Source: Cryptomeria japonica (taxonomy: Eukaryota; Streptophyta; Pinopsida; Cupressales; Cupressaceae). From it: DNA of 64,000 nt. The DNA lies in assembly GCF_030272615.1 (NCBI RefSeq), contig NC_081409.1, forward strand, positions 473,366,573 to 473,430,572, read 5' to 3'. A program made the position numbers and the translations under genes. Positions 11,342 through 22,700 of this stretch are shown piece by piece. The notes beneath the pieces were generated by a model that saw only the letters and a list, made by a program, of their open reading frames with translations, was not told where the DNA came from and ran no database searches. Numbering within the stretch: the first letter of the stretch is position 1; each line of letters begins with the position of its first letter.

Positions 11342-11885
11342 CTACAAAATCCAATGAAACATTTCGACAAAAGTCCAATAATTATTTGTATCGTCGGGTA
11401 CCTCTGCAAATTTTTTAATTTTTTTCGTTTTTGCCTGACTTTCATCGATCTTGAGATGCTCCATGACTTTCGTCACTATTTCAACATTCCCTTTAACTTC
11501 TAGGATGACGGTTATATGGTTAGCATTTGTCGGGGTTCCGACCAATGTTTTTTCATAAATAAAATTGATTTCAATAATTTATCTATAATTGCGACCTAGT
11601 GCAGCTAATGCTTGTCAAAAAGCATTTATAACTGATGTCTATGCAGGGGATTCTAGATCCTTAGTACGGGATTTTGACTAAGGCATAATTAATAAAAAAT
11701 AAGATCTTGAGGATGTGGCAAGTAAATCACAAATGAAATTCTTAATTTCTGTCTAGGAAAGAGATTTATTGTTGATAGAGAATCGCTACATGAATATACT
11801 AGAATTAATGGTAGATGGGAGTCTAATTGTATTTGAACATAGAAATTTGATCCAAAAGAAGGAAGTGTGTCAATTAATGTTGGTG
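11342..11885. other. Intergenic stretch between copia fragment and element 1
   Basis: No supportable gene. A 67-codon minus-strand ORF (11342-11545) adjoins the copia fragment but shows no integrase motif. The right end is the insertion site of element 1; the sequence continues at 30512 on the far side of that element. Confidence 0.4.
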
Positions 11886-11890
11886 GCTAT
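11886..11890. repeat. Target-site duplication of element 1 (left)
   Basis: GCTAT immediately precedes the TG of the left LTR and is repeated at 30507-30511 immediately after the CA of the right LTR. A 5-bp duplication is standard for Ty3-gypsy integration. Confidence 0.9.
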
Positions 11891-12787
11891 TGTAATACCC
11901 TAAAAATGGTCACCTAAACAATGTGTTCCTAATCTCGACAACATCACCAAGGTCCTAACCAAAGGCAATTAAATCAACCTTGAGCACCTAACAGTAATAC
12001 CCTAAAAATGGTCACCTAAACCATGGGCCCCTAATCTCGACAACATCACCAAGGTCCTAACCAAAGGCAATTAAATCAACCTTGAGCACCTAATTAATTA
12101 ATTCTTCAATCATTAATGTTACATGGCAAGTTAATCACTCTATATTAATTAAATATTTATTTAATTAATTAAATCATTCCAAGTAAATAATTTTTATCAA
12201 TTATCTTATTTATTTATTTAAATATCCTAGTATATTTAATTAATAAATAAGTTTTCCATTTAATCATAAAAAAAGGAATTAATTTACAAAAAGAGATTAA
12301 TCACAAACGAGGAATTAATCTGGAAAAGAAAGAGTTAAATTGAAAACAAAAGAAAAGAATTAAATTAAGAGAAGAAATCAAACTTAAGATATTTATTTTT
12401 CTAGAATTGAGATAACTTGAAAAATAAGAAAAACAATTAAATTAGATTAATCATTCTCTAAAATTAAAACTCAAAGCTTTTCTTGAGGAAAGAGGTTCAG
12501 TTGCATTGAAAAGGCTTTTTCTAAACAAAAATATTGAGAAAATTAAAGAAAAGTGCATGGAATCACCTATTTTTATCTCAAGTGTATGGAATCAACTAAA
12601 TTTTATCTCCAATGCAAACTTAGACTTATAATCTGAATGCATTCAATCAAGCTAAAATTGGAATCTATCTCAAGATTAACTTAATTTGATCTCTCAATTA
12701 TTTCAATTAACCTGGATTGTGCTTTTTCTTGAGGAATCTCAACCGCTCATTGTTAATCGATCTTAACCATTGGTCTCTCTATTGAGT

Positions 12788-12797
12788 CTCTATAAAT
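12788..12797 (+). promoter_or_regulatory. LTR promoter TATA box (element 1, outer 5' LTR)
   Basis: CTCTATAAATTC follows a GAGTCT tract and precedes a pyrimidine-rich CTTCATCTCTC stretch. The same box is conserved in the other two copies at about 13981 and 30044, which supports a functional LTR promoter. Confidence 0.6.
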
Positions 12798-13212
12798 TCA
12801 TTCTTCATCTCTCAATCAGAACACCCTAGAGATTTATTATTATTGTGCAGTTTTTGCTCTGGAGTCATTGAAGATATTGTGTTTTGATATTATTTCATCT
12901 TAGTTTAGATTTGTGCATATTTAGTTTAATCATGATTTCTTGAATTCATCTAGCTTAATATTCATTCATCTAGCTTAATCTTGCATACATTTAGCTGAAT
13001 CTTGTGCTCATATAGATTAAATCCTCCATCTTGGTGTAGTCTAGTCACCGGTATTTCTTAGACAAATCTAAGAGAAAGTCTATACTCGCATCTTTTAGAA
13101 GGCAATAGGTCAATATGTTATGGTTTTTATATTCATGATTATATCTGTCTAACCATGCATGCAATGACTTAATTGAAGTTTTGTGTCTTACAGCTTGCAG
13201 ACTTTATCCACT

Positions 13213-13215
<3 letters not shown>

Positions 13216-13254
<39 letters not shown>
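13216..13254. repeat. (CA)n microsatellite at the LTR-LTR junction
   Basis: About 19 CA units. The other LTR copies end in only four or five CA units after CTTTT, so the run has expanded at the end of the outer LTR, exactly where the second LTR copy begins. Confidence 0.9.
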
Positions 13255-13257
<3 letters not shown>

Positions 13258-14419
13258 TTAATTAATTCTTCAATCATTAATGTTACATGGAAAATTAATC
13301 ACTCTATATTAATTAAATATTTATTTAATTAATTAAATCATTCCAAGTAAATCATTTTAATTAATTATTCTATTTATTTAATTAAATATCGTAGCATATT
13401 TAAATAATAAATCAATTTTCCATTTAAATCACGAAAAAAGGAAATAATTTAAATAAAAAGAGGAATTAATTTACAAAAAGAGATTAATCACAAAAAAAGG
13501 AATTGATCTGCAAAAGAAAGAGTTAAATTGAAAACAAAAGAAAAGAATTAAATTGACAAAAGAAATCAAACTTAAGATATTTTTTTTCTAAAATTGAGAT
13601 AACTTGAGAAATTTTAGAAAGCAATTAAATTGAATTAATCATTTTCTCAAAAATTAAAACTCAAAGCTTTTCTTGAGGAAAGAGGTTCAGTTGCATTGAA
13701 AAGGCTTTTTCTAAATAAAAATCTTGAGCAAATTAAAGAATTGTGCATGGAATTGACTATTTTTATCTCAAGTGCATGGAATCAACTAAATTTTATCTCC
13801 AATGCATACTCAGACTTATAATCTAAATGCATTCAATCAAGCTATAATTGGAATCTATCTCAAGATTAACTTAATCTAATCTCTCAATTATTTCAATTAA
13901 CCTCGATTGTATTTTTTCTTGGGGAATCTCAACCGCTCATTGTTAATCAATCTTGACCATTGGTCTCTCTCTTGAGTCTCTATAAATTTATCCTTCATCT
14001 CTCATTCAAGACACCTTGGAGATTTATTGTTATTGCGTTGATTTTACTCTGGATTCATTGAAAATATTGCATCTTAGTTTATCTTTTTGTATACTTAGTT
14101 TAATTATGATTTCTTGCATTCGTTTAGCTTAATATTAATTCATCTAGCTTAATATTCATCCATCTAGCTTAATCTTGCATACATTTAGCTTATTCTTGTG
14201 CTCATATAGATTAAATCTTTCATCTTGGTGTAGTCTAGTCACTAGTATTGCTTAGACAAATCTAAGAGCAAGTCTATACTCGCATCTTTTAGAAGGCAAT
14301 ACGTCGATTTGTTATGGTTTTTATATTCATGATTATATCTATCTAACCATGCATGTAATGACTTAATTAAAGTGTTGTGTATTACAGCTTGCAGACTTTA
14401 TCCACTTTTCACACACACA
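13255..14419 (+). repeat. Inner, 5'-truncated LTR copy of element 1
   Basis: Starts at TAATTAATTAATTC, equivalent to position 12091 of the outer LTR, so the first 200 bp are missing. It continues to the CACACACA end and is followed by the primer site. By eye it shares indels with the 3' LTR rather than with the outer 5' copy. A TATA box lies at about 13981-13988. Confidence 0.85.
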
Positions 14420-14423
14420 TTTT

Positions 14424-14441
14424 TGGTGCCCACTGTGGGGC
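14424..14441 (+). other. Primer-binding site of element 1
   Basis: TGGTGCCCACTGTGGGGC follows the LTR end after four T residues. It matches the TGGCGCCCACCGTGGGG-type site common in plant Tat-like elements, apart from a few transitions. I do not assign the tRNA species. Confidence 0.7.
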
Positions 14442-16577
14442 AGAAGACTACAATTTTCGGCCTCACAGATTAGATTATTTTTTTATTTTTTGAATTTTTT
14501 CCATATAGTTACTGCTAAAACTCATACGAGTTTTCAAAGAGGCTTAAACAACAATCTGCAAGTCTTGTACGGTCTGTGGTGAATTATCGTACGACTGGGT
14601 GAGAATTATCATATGATTTTCTTATTTTTGGTATTAAAACAGATTGCACTTTTAGGGTTTTTCTGATTAGATTTTAATGGTACTAATGCTAACCCTAGCT
14701 TATTTTATGTCTCTTCCTGAGAAATTTTTTTACAACCTAACTATTTTTTTTGCAGAATGTTTGTCGAAAAACACGCCTGTCGCACAAAAACAATATGACT
14801 ACTAATTTGTTGTTTTTGCAGGTTGCCTGAGGAGATTCAAGTGAATATTGTGTATTCTTTTAATTCATTTTTAGGCACTTAAAATTCTATCTGATTAATG
14901 AACAAACCTATATTTTGTGTTTTAAGAAAAATCTAAGAGGTAGGAGAGTATGCTCTTGTCTACACACACAATCAGAAATCTAGACCCTCGAAGATTTTTC
15001 TAAGTTTTGAGATTTTTGTACCTTTAACGGGCCTGTCACAGTGGGAAAAAATAATCACCTTGCGAGAATGACCCAAGTGAGTACAACTAGACCTGAGCAT
15101 TCCAACTCACTCTAATAAATAGGCCTCTAGCAATTAAAGTCTCACAAGATGAGATTATTTGAGTTTTCTCTTTGAGATCTCTCATATCGAGCATTTTGTA
15201 GGGCCTCACGGCCTCAATCACATTTACATGACTACAACTTGTTCTGATACCTTTTTGGGCTATAGGCCTCAATCATACTTGTGTGACTTCAAGGGGTAAT
15301 TTTGAATGGAATTCCTTACTAAGAACTATAAGATAGAAGCTATCCGATTCACCTCCTAAAGGGGGATAATCTTTGTGCAAGAAAGATAGTAACTCACCCA
15401 AGATACTTTCCATTTTGTGCCCCCCTTAGCATTTAGAGTTGGCTAATATGGTATTGAGAATCCATTCCGTGAGTCTTAGTGGTCGTATTCTGATTAGCTA
15501 TTGGGTGTGTACCAAAGTCTGCAAGAAAAGGTTTTCTTCTCTCAGCTAGCTTCCATAGGGTTAGTGTGTTGTTCTTGAAGTCATTATACATCTTGCCTGT
15601 TTACTGTGTTTTCATCCTTGAAACTAAAACTAAAATACTGGAATTGAAGAAAACAATCAAAAACGTTGTAAAGCTCAGTGATCAAAACTCTATCCATGTC
15701 AGAAACTAGTCTCTGTCTAGTCCGTTGTCGTACGAGTCTATTGTTTTGTCATCTGGTTACACATCTATTATCATACAAGTCTAGTGTTTTTTCGTCTGGT
15801 TATATACCTATTATCATATGAGTTTGGATTCATCTTGTCAGTTTGTCATTTGGTCCTATCATAATTGTCGTCCTGGTCCTTGAGAATTATCGTCTAACCT
15901 TATTAACACTATCATACGAGTAATCATTATCCTCATCAGATTGTCGTCTGGAGAACCTTAAACTATAGTGTGAGTATAGATAGTAACTCATACGAGAAAC
16001 TATTTGTATCATCTGGAACCTGTTAAATTGTCATCTAGGTTAGAATACTCTGTCGTACGAATTTATGATTTTCTCAGTCTAGAACTTGTCTATTTGCATA
16101 CTTTTCCAGAACTGTCATACTTTCCTAATCAATCTACATTGAGCATATATTTGGTCTTTTTCATCCTGAGTATAAACAATCTTGATAGTATACCCCTATC
16201 ATTATGCTGCATGATTTTTTCGATCATCTTTCAGCTAGTTCAATCAACTACTTATCAAACTTAATCAACCTAAGTTACTTAGATCGCATCTTAGATAGGC
16301 GTTCCTAAAACCAAACTATGTCTTAGTCACTTCTCTCAAATCACTACATCAAATGAATAAATAGCTTCAATTTGATCTTGACATCTGCATCACTTCTAGC
16401 TCTCGGTCACATCAGTTATAAATACTTATTCAAACCAAAAGTTCTCGTAAGAAAGATGCCAAAGCTAAAGGACGATCCTTTTTATTATAGACTAATCCAT
16501 TCTTTGTAGAAGAACCCGTATCTGACAAACCTTCATTGTCAAATATACCAATTTTTTATCAACCCTTATCTCCCACC
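14442..16577 (+). other. Leader of element 1 with dispersed TCRTACGAG motifs
   Basis: About 2.1 kb without a gene. A short motif, TC(G/A)TACGAG, recurs at about 14523, 14583, 15728, 15771, 15813, 15911, 15985 and 16051 in perfect or one-base-off form. Between 15700 and 16060 it alternates with GTC(G/A)TCTGG. The same motif reappears at the 3' end of the element near 27597, 27708, 27749 and 27778. Long packaging and regulatory leaders are usual in large gypsy elements; the role of this motif is unknown. Confidence 0.55.
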
Positions 16578-18118
16578 ATGTCTAGAGAAAGGAAAGAAAG
16601 AGAAGTTGCTAAAGACAATACTTATAATAATATCAACACCCATGCTAATGACAGTGATTCCTCATCGAGCAATTCTGAAGCTTTCGAACCTAGAGAAGCT
16701 ATTATAAATAGCTATCAAAATGATAAAGATTTCCAAAAAATGATGAAAATCATCATGGCTAGAGGAAAAAAAGAGCATTTTCTAGAGCTAGCAAAACAAG
16801 GCGCTAAACTTCCCACTGATTATAACATTGAAACCCTTATCACTAAAGAGGAAGAGACACCATTAGCATTGGTAAAAAAATGATTGCAAGTTTACAAACT
16901 GAAATCAAAGAAATGAAAAACAAGGATAAATCATCTATGTAATATTCTTTAGACACAATCTTCCCATTCCCATTTGACAAGAACCTTCACATGCCTCCAT
17001 TTCCTTCAAGAGTGGAAATTCCTAAGTTTGAAAAATATGATGGTAACACAGATCCTCAAGACCATGTCAGAGAATTTTTTGCTTTATGTATGGAGTTCAT
17101 GCATGAACAGACATATCTCATATGCATTTTCCTGAGGAGTTTAGGAGGACAAGCTATGGAATGGTTTTCAAGCCTACCTATGGGAATTAAATCTTTTGAA
17201 GAATTAGTCAAATTGTTTCTCCAAAAATACTCCTATAACATTCATCATCCAGTCACCATGATCAAGCTTTGCAATACCAAACAGAAAACAAGAGAACCTT
17301 TTCTCACTTTTCTTCAACATTGGAGAAAGATGTTCTCTAGATATTCATGGCCTATCCCAGATTCTAAGAAGATGGACATTTTTGTCAATAACCTAATCCC
17401 TGAATTGAAATACAATATCCAAATGCAAGTGTACCCTTCATTCAACAAAATGGTAGATAGTGCCCTAAAAATGGAAGATGTGCTTATAAAGAAAGGACAT
17501 ATATCACTTTGGAAAGAAACACAACAAGCCCCTAGTTCAAAAGAAAAGACCAAATACTGAAAATATGGAAAAGATAACAACAAAAATGTTGTTAATAATG
17601 GAGTGGTGGATACTGTTAAACCAAAATCAAAATCTGCAATATTTAATCTGGCTAGCGGCACACAAGCCCTCAAAGTAGTTGAAATTACTGTAGAAAACCC
17701 TCCGAACAAATCAAAAGAGTGGTTTAAAGAGAATCCTTGGCTTTCAAAGCTTAAACATGATTTCACTCCTTTGGAAGAATCGTATGAATTAGCTCTTAAG
17801 ACTTTATTGGCAAATGATTTGATCACATTGCCTGACAACTCTAGACCATATGATCCAGAAGTTAAACCCAAATGGTGGAGGGAAAATGAATACTGTGAAT
17901 ATCATCAAAACAAGGGTCATACAACAAACAACTGCATGAAACTCAAACATGAGATTCAAGAACTCATCGATGTTGGCAAAATTGTTGTTGGAAATCACAT
18001 GACTAATGCTAATCATAAAACTTTTAAAGATCATAACCTGCTTATGAACAAGGTGATTCCTCAAAATCCAAGGGAGGTACCAAAGTCAATTACACCTACA
18101 CCAATAATGACAATATGA
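16578..18118 (+). pseudogene. gag: Element 1 gag polyprotein
   Basis: Start chosen at the ATG at 16578 (MSRERKEREVAKDN); the upstream 14 codons look like leader. The N-terminal 100 residues are Ser/Asp-rich and followed by a frame break. The capsid block (from 16991) reads RVEIPKFEKYDGNTDPQDHV, GGQAMEWFSSLP and FEELVKLFLQKYS, matching the retrotransposon gag family. A stop and a frame change near 17560-17600 precede KPKWWRENEYCEYHQNKGHT and NNCMKLKHEIQELID, a C-x2-H-x4-H-x4-C zinc knuckle typical of Tat-like gag. It is in three pieces and inactive. Confidence 0.85.
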
Positions 18119-18311
18119 TCAACATAATTGAATCTTCCCAATTTGAGTATTGTAATGTGATCATAGTCAAAGATAAACAAATAAAATGCAAACTATAAAT
18201 GCAATAACTTGCGCTCAAAAGAAGGTTACTCTCAAAGGAGCTAGTTCCTCAACTCCTGACCAAACAACATCAAACCTACCAACTTGTTCAAATAGATAAC
18301 CAGATACAATC

Positions 18312-18970
18312 ATGGCTAAATCTAAGCAGTCAGCTTCATCATCCTCTCTTGGTTATAGCATTGTTGAACAACTAAAACAAACCACTGCTCAAATCTCCAT
18401 TTTTGAACTGCTTAAGATCTCTTCTACTCATAGAGAGATCCTAGACAAAGCTTTGCTCACTACTAATGTCCCCAAATATTTAGATGTAGATCAGTTTCAA
18501 TCTATGGTGGGTCTCTTGACTTCACCTCATTACCTCACCTTCTTTGAAGAAGATGACATTTCACTAAATCATCCACATAACTAGCCATTACACATCGAAG
18601 CTATGATCCATAAACACCGAGTCAAACATGTTTTGATAGATGGAGGCGTTGGGTTGAATATTTGTACCAAAAATTTACTGATACAGTTGGGATTTTCTAA
18701 ACATGTCATTGATCCTACAAAGAAAATAACAATCAAAGCTTATGATGAAGAAGAGAGAACCTCTAAAGGTCTGGTACTATTACTGATCAGGGTAGGACCT
18801 ATGGAAAGAGATGTTATTTTCAGGTGCTTGAGCTTCCTCTTTCCTACAATATCTTATTGGGAAGACTATGGATTCACAAAATGCAAGTAGTACCATCTAC
18901 CTATCATCAGTGTTTGAAATTTCCTTATAATGGAGTTGAAGTTAGTATTCCTGCTGATACAAGCTACTAA
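18312..18970 (+). pseudogene. pol: Element 1 aspartic protease region
   Basis: The stretch SIVEQLKQTTAQISIFELLK is a conserved block just before the protease in Tat-like polyproteins. After one stop the protease reads HVLIDGGVGLNICTKNLLIQ, the VLIDGGAGLN active-site form of this lineage, followed by KKITIKAYDEEERTSKGL. A frameshift then leads to the LLGR(P)WIH...STYHQCLKFPYNGVE end block near 18855-18940. Protease normally cuts the gag-pol polyprotein. Confidence 0.8.
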
Positions 18971-19175
18971 TGTATTGCATTAAAACAGTGTGCTGATACC
19001 TTTGTTCCTCATAACAGAGTACCTTCTGCAGCTGAAAGTTCAGAAACTTTGATGAAAGACATAAAAGAAATTGAAAATCAAAGGTACTAGCATGGATGGA
19101 TACAAGATAGAACCTGTACTTTCACTAATGTCTCTTCATTCATCGCAAAGATAGTGTGGAAAACCATCTAAGGCT

Positions 19176-19577
19176 ATGAAGCCACAAACTTCAACTCCAA
19201 ATGTCATTTATGTTGCTATTTTTGTACAGTCCTCTACTTCCCTTGTAGATGAAATGGAAGAGGAGGTTTTTCTCAAATGGCTTTTCAAAGAAGAAAGTGA
19301 AAATAAAGAAGTGCAACATTGTGAGATTTCCCTTGAACAATATGGTCTAGGCTATAAGATGATTCAACACATGGGATATTTAGGTACCGGTCCTCTAGGA
19401 AAGCGTCAAGAAGGAATTGTTGAACCTATTAAGCTACAAATTAAGTCTACAAATGATAAATTTGTACTTGGATACCATTTAGAGGAGTCATTAGATCAAA
19501 AATATACTTCTCATCATCAGTCTAAGTGGAGGAAAAAGATACTACATCAAACATCACAGGAAGTAAAAACTCAGTAG
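19176..19577 (+). pseudogene. G-patch domain segment of element 1 polyprotein
   Basis: The ORF of 133 codons carries, at about residues 53-85, LEQYGLGYKMIQHMGYLG followed by GPLGKRQEGIVEPI. The spaced glycines with KMI.HMGY and LGK..GI.EPI are the G-patch signature, a glycine-rich nucleic-acid-binding module. In Tat-like elements such a domain sits between protease and RT; its role in the replication cycle is not established to my knowledge. The N-terminal half is acidic. The domain itself is intact although neighbouring segments are broken. Confidence 0.75.
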
Positions 19578-21017
19578 ACTCAGGATGAGTATGAGAAAGA
19601 TCAAGAAGAACAAGCAATCAAGAGAGAAGAAGTAGCTTGTAACCAAGTTCCAACTATATCAGCAATAACACTACAAGGAGTAGAAATCCCAGAAGATATG
19701 AGAGAAGAGATAGAAGGAATTAAAGAATTGTTTGCACCACTAAACATTCTGGTCACATATATAGGAAGAATGCAAGTAGATGATTTAGAAATAGACTTGA
19801 ATGAGTTTGAATGGGGTCCAAAACCTCTATCAGATGCATTAACTAAAGAAAATCTTGAAGAACCAAGTGATGTCATAGATGAAACACAAGAGATAGTGCA
19901 CTTAGAACTGCAAAAGGAAATAGAGGAAATCAGACTAAAAAGACAAGAAGACTATGAACAATAGTTGAAAGAAGGAAGAGCACAAGAAAATTATTCACCT
20001 ACTATATCTCCCTCTAATGAGATAGAAAAAATCAGGTATGGGACTACAAATGAAGAATTGGAGGCTACAGAAGGAGGGTCGATCATTAGTCTAGAAGAAG
20101 TTGATTGGAAAAGATGACAGAGACTAACAGAGTCATCAAGGTTATGTCAACTACAAGTGATCATTGAACCAAACTATGAAGGAACTTGCAGCATCAAAGA
20201 TGTAGATATTGATACTATACATGCTTTCACTAAGCCACTTGAAGAAGAATCAAAGGCTTCATCTTCTGACTCTGATCACTCTAAAATAAGATCTATTTAT
20301 GACATTACCTATTCGACACCAAACTATGACTACTTCGTCATGAATGTCGAAACTCTATCTGTTGAACTTGTTACTGTCGAACCATGATATGTAGTCCATT
20401 CTGAAGTAGAGGATGATGCTAGTGGTAGGTCTATTGGGTTAGGTTCTCTAAATACTAATGTAAACTTAGATAATCATGTTCTAACTCTTCCTGGTCTTGA
20501 GATGCTTATGCAAGGTAGTCTTCTAGAACTCAACTTTTTGATTTGAGGTTGTGATGACAATATCGTGAATTCCCTTGAATGTGTTAAATCTTTATCCCTA
20601 GTATATCGTGAGCTTATTGACTATACTCTACAAGGTCAACCTTTGAATATACATACCTTTTCCAATGAGTAAACATTAGCTTGTTATCTTAATGCAGTTG
20701 AACAAATGGACTCTTCCACCAGTGATCAAAGTGAGAACATGATAGCAACATATGTCAAGTACCTTAGTTGCAAAACTCAAAAAAAGAAAAATAAGAGTTC
20801 TGATGGCGAAAACCACACTGTGGCAGTGTCAGAATCAAACATAGTAAAAATAAAGGATGTACCTAATGGTGAAAACCTCTCTGAGGCACCTGAAGGTGAG
20901 ATACTTGACATTTTTCTTGATCACTTTCAAGAGCAATCATCAGTGCTAATTGAACCTACATAGCCAGTAAACATTGGAACAAAAGAAGATCAACACACCA
21001 TAGATGTAGCTCAATCC
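19578..21017 (+). pseudogene. Element 1 protease-RT linker region
   Basis: Four open stretches in this direction (about 19698-19964, 20157-20387, 20706-20963 and the start of the RT ORF) are separated by stops and frameshifts. They are acidic, Glu/Ser-rich and low in hydrophobic residues, with no catalytic motif. The final part, reading EDQHTIDVAQSLSTEELKEF, is the usual lead-in to Tat-like reverse transcriptase, so this is linker sequence of the polyprotein. Confidence 0.6.
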
Positions 21018-21830
21018 TTGTCAACCGAAGAACTAAAAGAATTTGTTGATTTCTTCATAGAAAAGAAGATCAATTTTGCATGGACATATGCTGATATGTC
21101 AGGTCTAGATCCTGACCTCTTAATGCACCATCTTTCTATCACTTTCGGAGTTAAGAAAAAGCTCCAAAAAATGCATCCTCATGTTGCATTACTTGTTAAG
21201 GCTGAGCTAGAAAAATTACTAAAAGATGGATTCATCAGAGCAATTGATTATGCCGAGTGGATATCTAATATTGTACATGTTTCTAAACCTTACAAATCAA
21301 TATGTGTTTACACATATTTTAGAGATTTAAACAAATCTTGTCCAAAAGATGATTTTCCATTGCCCGACATAGACATGATAGTGGACATGACTGTTGGTTA
21401 TGAAATGTACTCTCTAATAGACTCTGGTGGAATGTAATGTGCTTCAGCTTAAAGAATGCAGGTGCTACTTATCAAAGAGTTGTAACAACAATTTTTCATG
21501 ATATGATGCACAAAAACATGAAGGACTATTTTGATTATACTCTAGTCAAATCTATGAAAAGATCAACACATCTATCAAAACTAGGTCCAATATTAGACAG
21601 GATGGAAAAATTTAAACTCAAATTAAATCCCAAGAAATGTGCATATGGGGTCACATTTGGTAAGCTCCTAGGATACATTGTTTCAGCAAAAGGAATTGAA
21701 GTGGATCCAGAAATAGTTAAGGCTATCATGGAAATGCCACCTCCAAAGAATGTTAGTCAAATGAGAAATTTTACAAGGGTGGCTCCAATCAATAATATGC
21801 TTCATTTCTCAGCTAGGAGATAAGGCTCAA
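21018..21830 (+). pseudogene. pol: Element 1 reverse transcriptase
   Basis: N-terminal RT motifs are clear: FAWTYADMSGLDPDLLMHHL, ELEKLLKDGFIRAIDYAEW and FRDLNKSCPKDDFPLPDIDM. The motif-A aspartate lies in YSLIDSGGM, but the sequence then jumps straight to CFSLKNAGATYQRVVTTIFH, so about 40 codons between motif A and motif B (around 21430) are deleted. The catalytic YVDD motif reads YFDY (21532-21543), losing the second aspartate of the pair. The C-terminal block GIEVDPEIVKAIMEMPPPKN is conserved. The enzyme is certainly inactive. Confidence 0.9.
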
Positions 21831-22340
21831 CCATTCACAAAGGCATTATGGAAAGGAGTTACATACAACTGGCATGAAGATTGTGAACATCACCTAAAGC
21901 AGATCAAGGAATATCTTTCTAATCCACCTATATTGATTCCACCAATTCAAGGCAAGCCCTTGATTCTCTACATATCAGCTACTAACACAACACTGGGCGC
22001 ACTTTTGGCACAACGGGATGAGAACAAAAGAGAAAGAGCTATATATTATATCAGTAGAACTTTAGTGTCCTATGAGATGAACTCTACTATCATAGAGAAA
22101 TCTTTGTTTGGCGTTGGTCTTTGCATCATAGAAATTAAGACACTACATGCTAGCACACTATCAAACTGGTGGCTAAGATTGATCCACTCAAATATCTTCT
22201 CAGCAAAATAACACTTACAGGGAGATTGGCTAAATGGTTCATGGTTCTTACAAAATTTGATATTGAATATATAGAATGCAAAGCTATCAAAGGAAAAGTC
22301 ATTGCAGATCAACTTGTTGATGCTCCGCATTAAAGACAAT
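21831..22340 (+). pseudogene. pol: Element 1 first RNase H (retroviral type)
   Basis: After a frame break the RT connection domain leads into PPIQGKPLILYISATNTTLG and RAIYYISRTLVSYEMNSTII, which align with the first RNase H of Ty3-gypsy pol. The initiating aspartate of the family (usually LYLxxSxxAxG in the Tat form) is not clearly conserved. A frameshift near 22150 moves the rest (LKYLLSK and the ADQLVDAP end block, about 22175-22330) to another frame. Decayed. Confidence 0.75.
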
Positions 22341-22370
22341 CAACCTTTGCACATAGAGTTTCCAGATGAA

Positions 22371-22700
22371 TCCATCATGCACCTTACTCAGAGATCCTGG
22401 AAAATTTTCTTTGATGCGTCTTTCACTCAACAAGGTTCTGGTGCTAGAATACTTTTTTATCACTCCTCAAAGATATTCAATCCCAAAGGCGTACAAGATT
22501 ATTTTTCCTTATACCAACAATATTGCAAAATATGAAGCCTTGGTAAATGGAATCAAGCTGTCTATCGAATGAAAGGTTGTTGAGATATACATCTATGGAG
22601 ACTCTCAACTGATTATCAATTAGATCAATGATATATATATCAGACTTGGGATGAAAAACTGACTCTCTATTAAAGAATGGTTGATGACCTCAAGAAATAA
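22371..22700 (+). pseudogene. pol: Element 1 second, archaeal-like RNase H
   Basis: SWKIFFDASFTQQGSGARIL carries the FDGS-type aspartate that opens an additional RNase H-like domain. After a one-base frame change the text continues KYEALVNGIKLSIE (the catalytic-glutamate block) and then IYGDSQLIIN with a third acidic residue. A second RNase H downstream of the normal one is diagnostic for the Tat lineage (dual RNase H). Frames differ and stops occur, so it is non-functional. Confidence 0.8.

Larger units (their letters stand above)
11891..13254 (+). repeat. Outer 5' LTR copy of element 1
   Basis: Begins TGTAATACCCTAAAAATGG and ends in a long CA run. Its first 102 bp are tandemly duplicated (11892-11993 and 11994-12095). 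A TATA box lies at about 12789-12796. It lacks short segments present in the inner copy and the 3' LTR (for example the extra AAATAAAAAGAGG block and an extra CATCTAGCTTAAT unit), so it is the outlier of the three. Confidence 0.85.

Noticed and set aside
11342-11545. 67-codon minus-strand ORF next to the copia fragment
   Set aside because: It has no copia integrase motif and no recognisable domain; probably chance.
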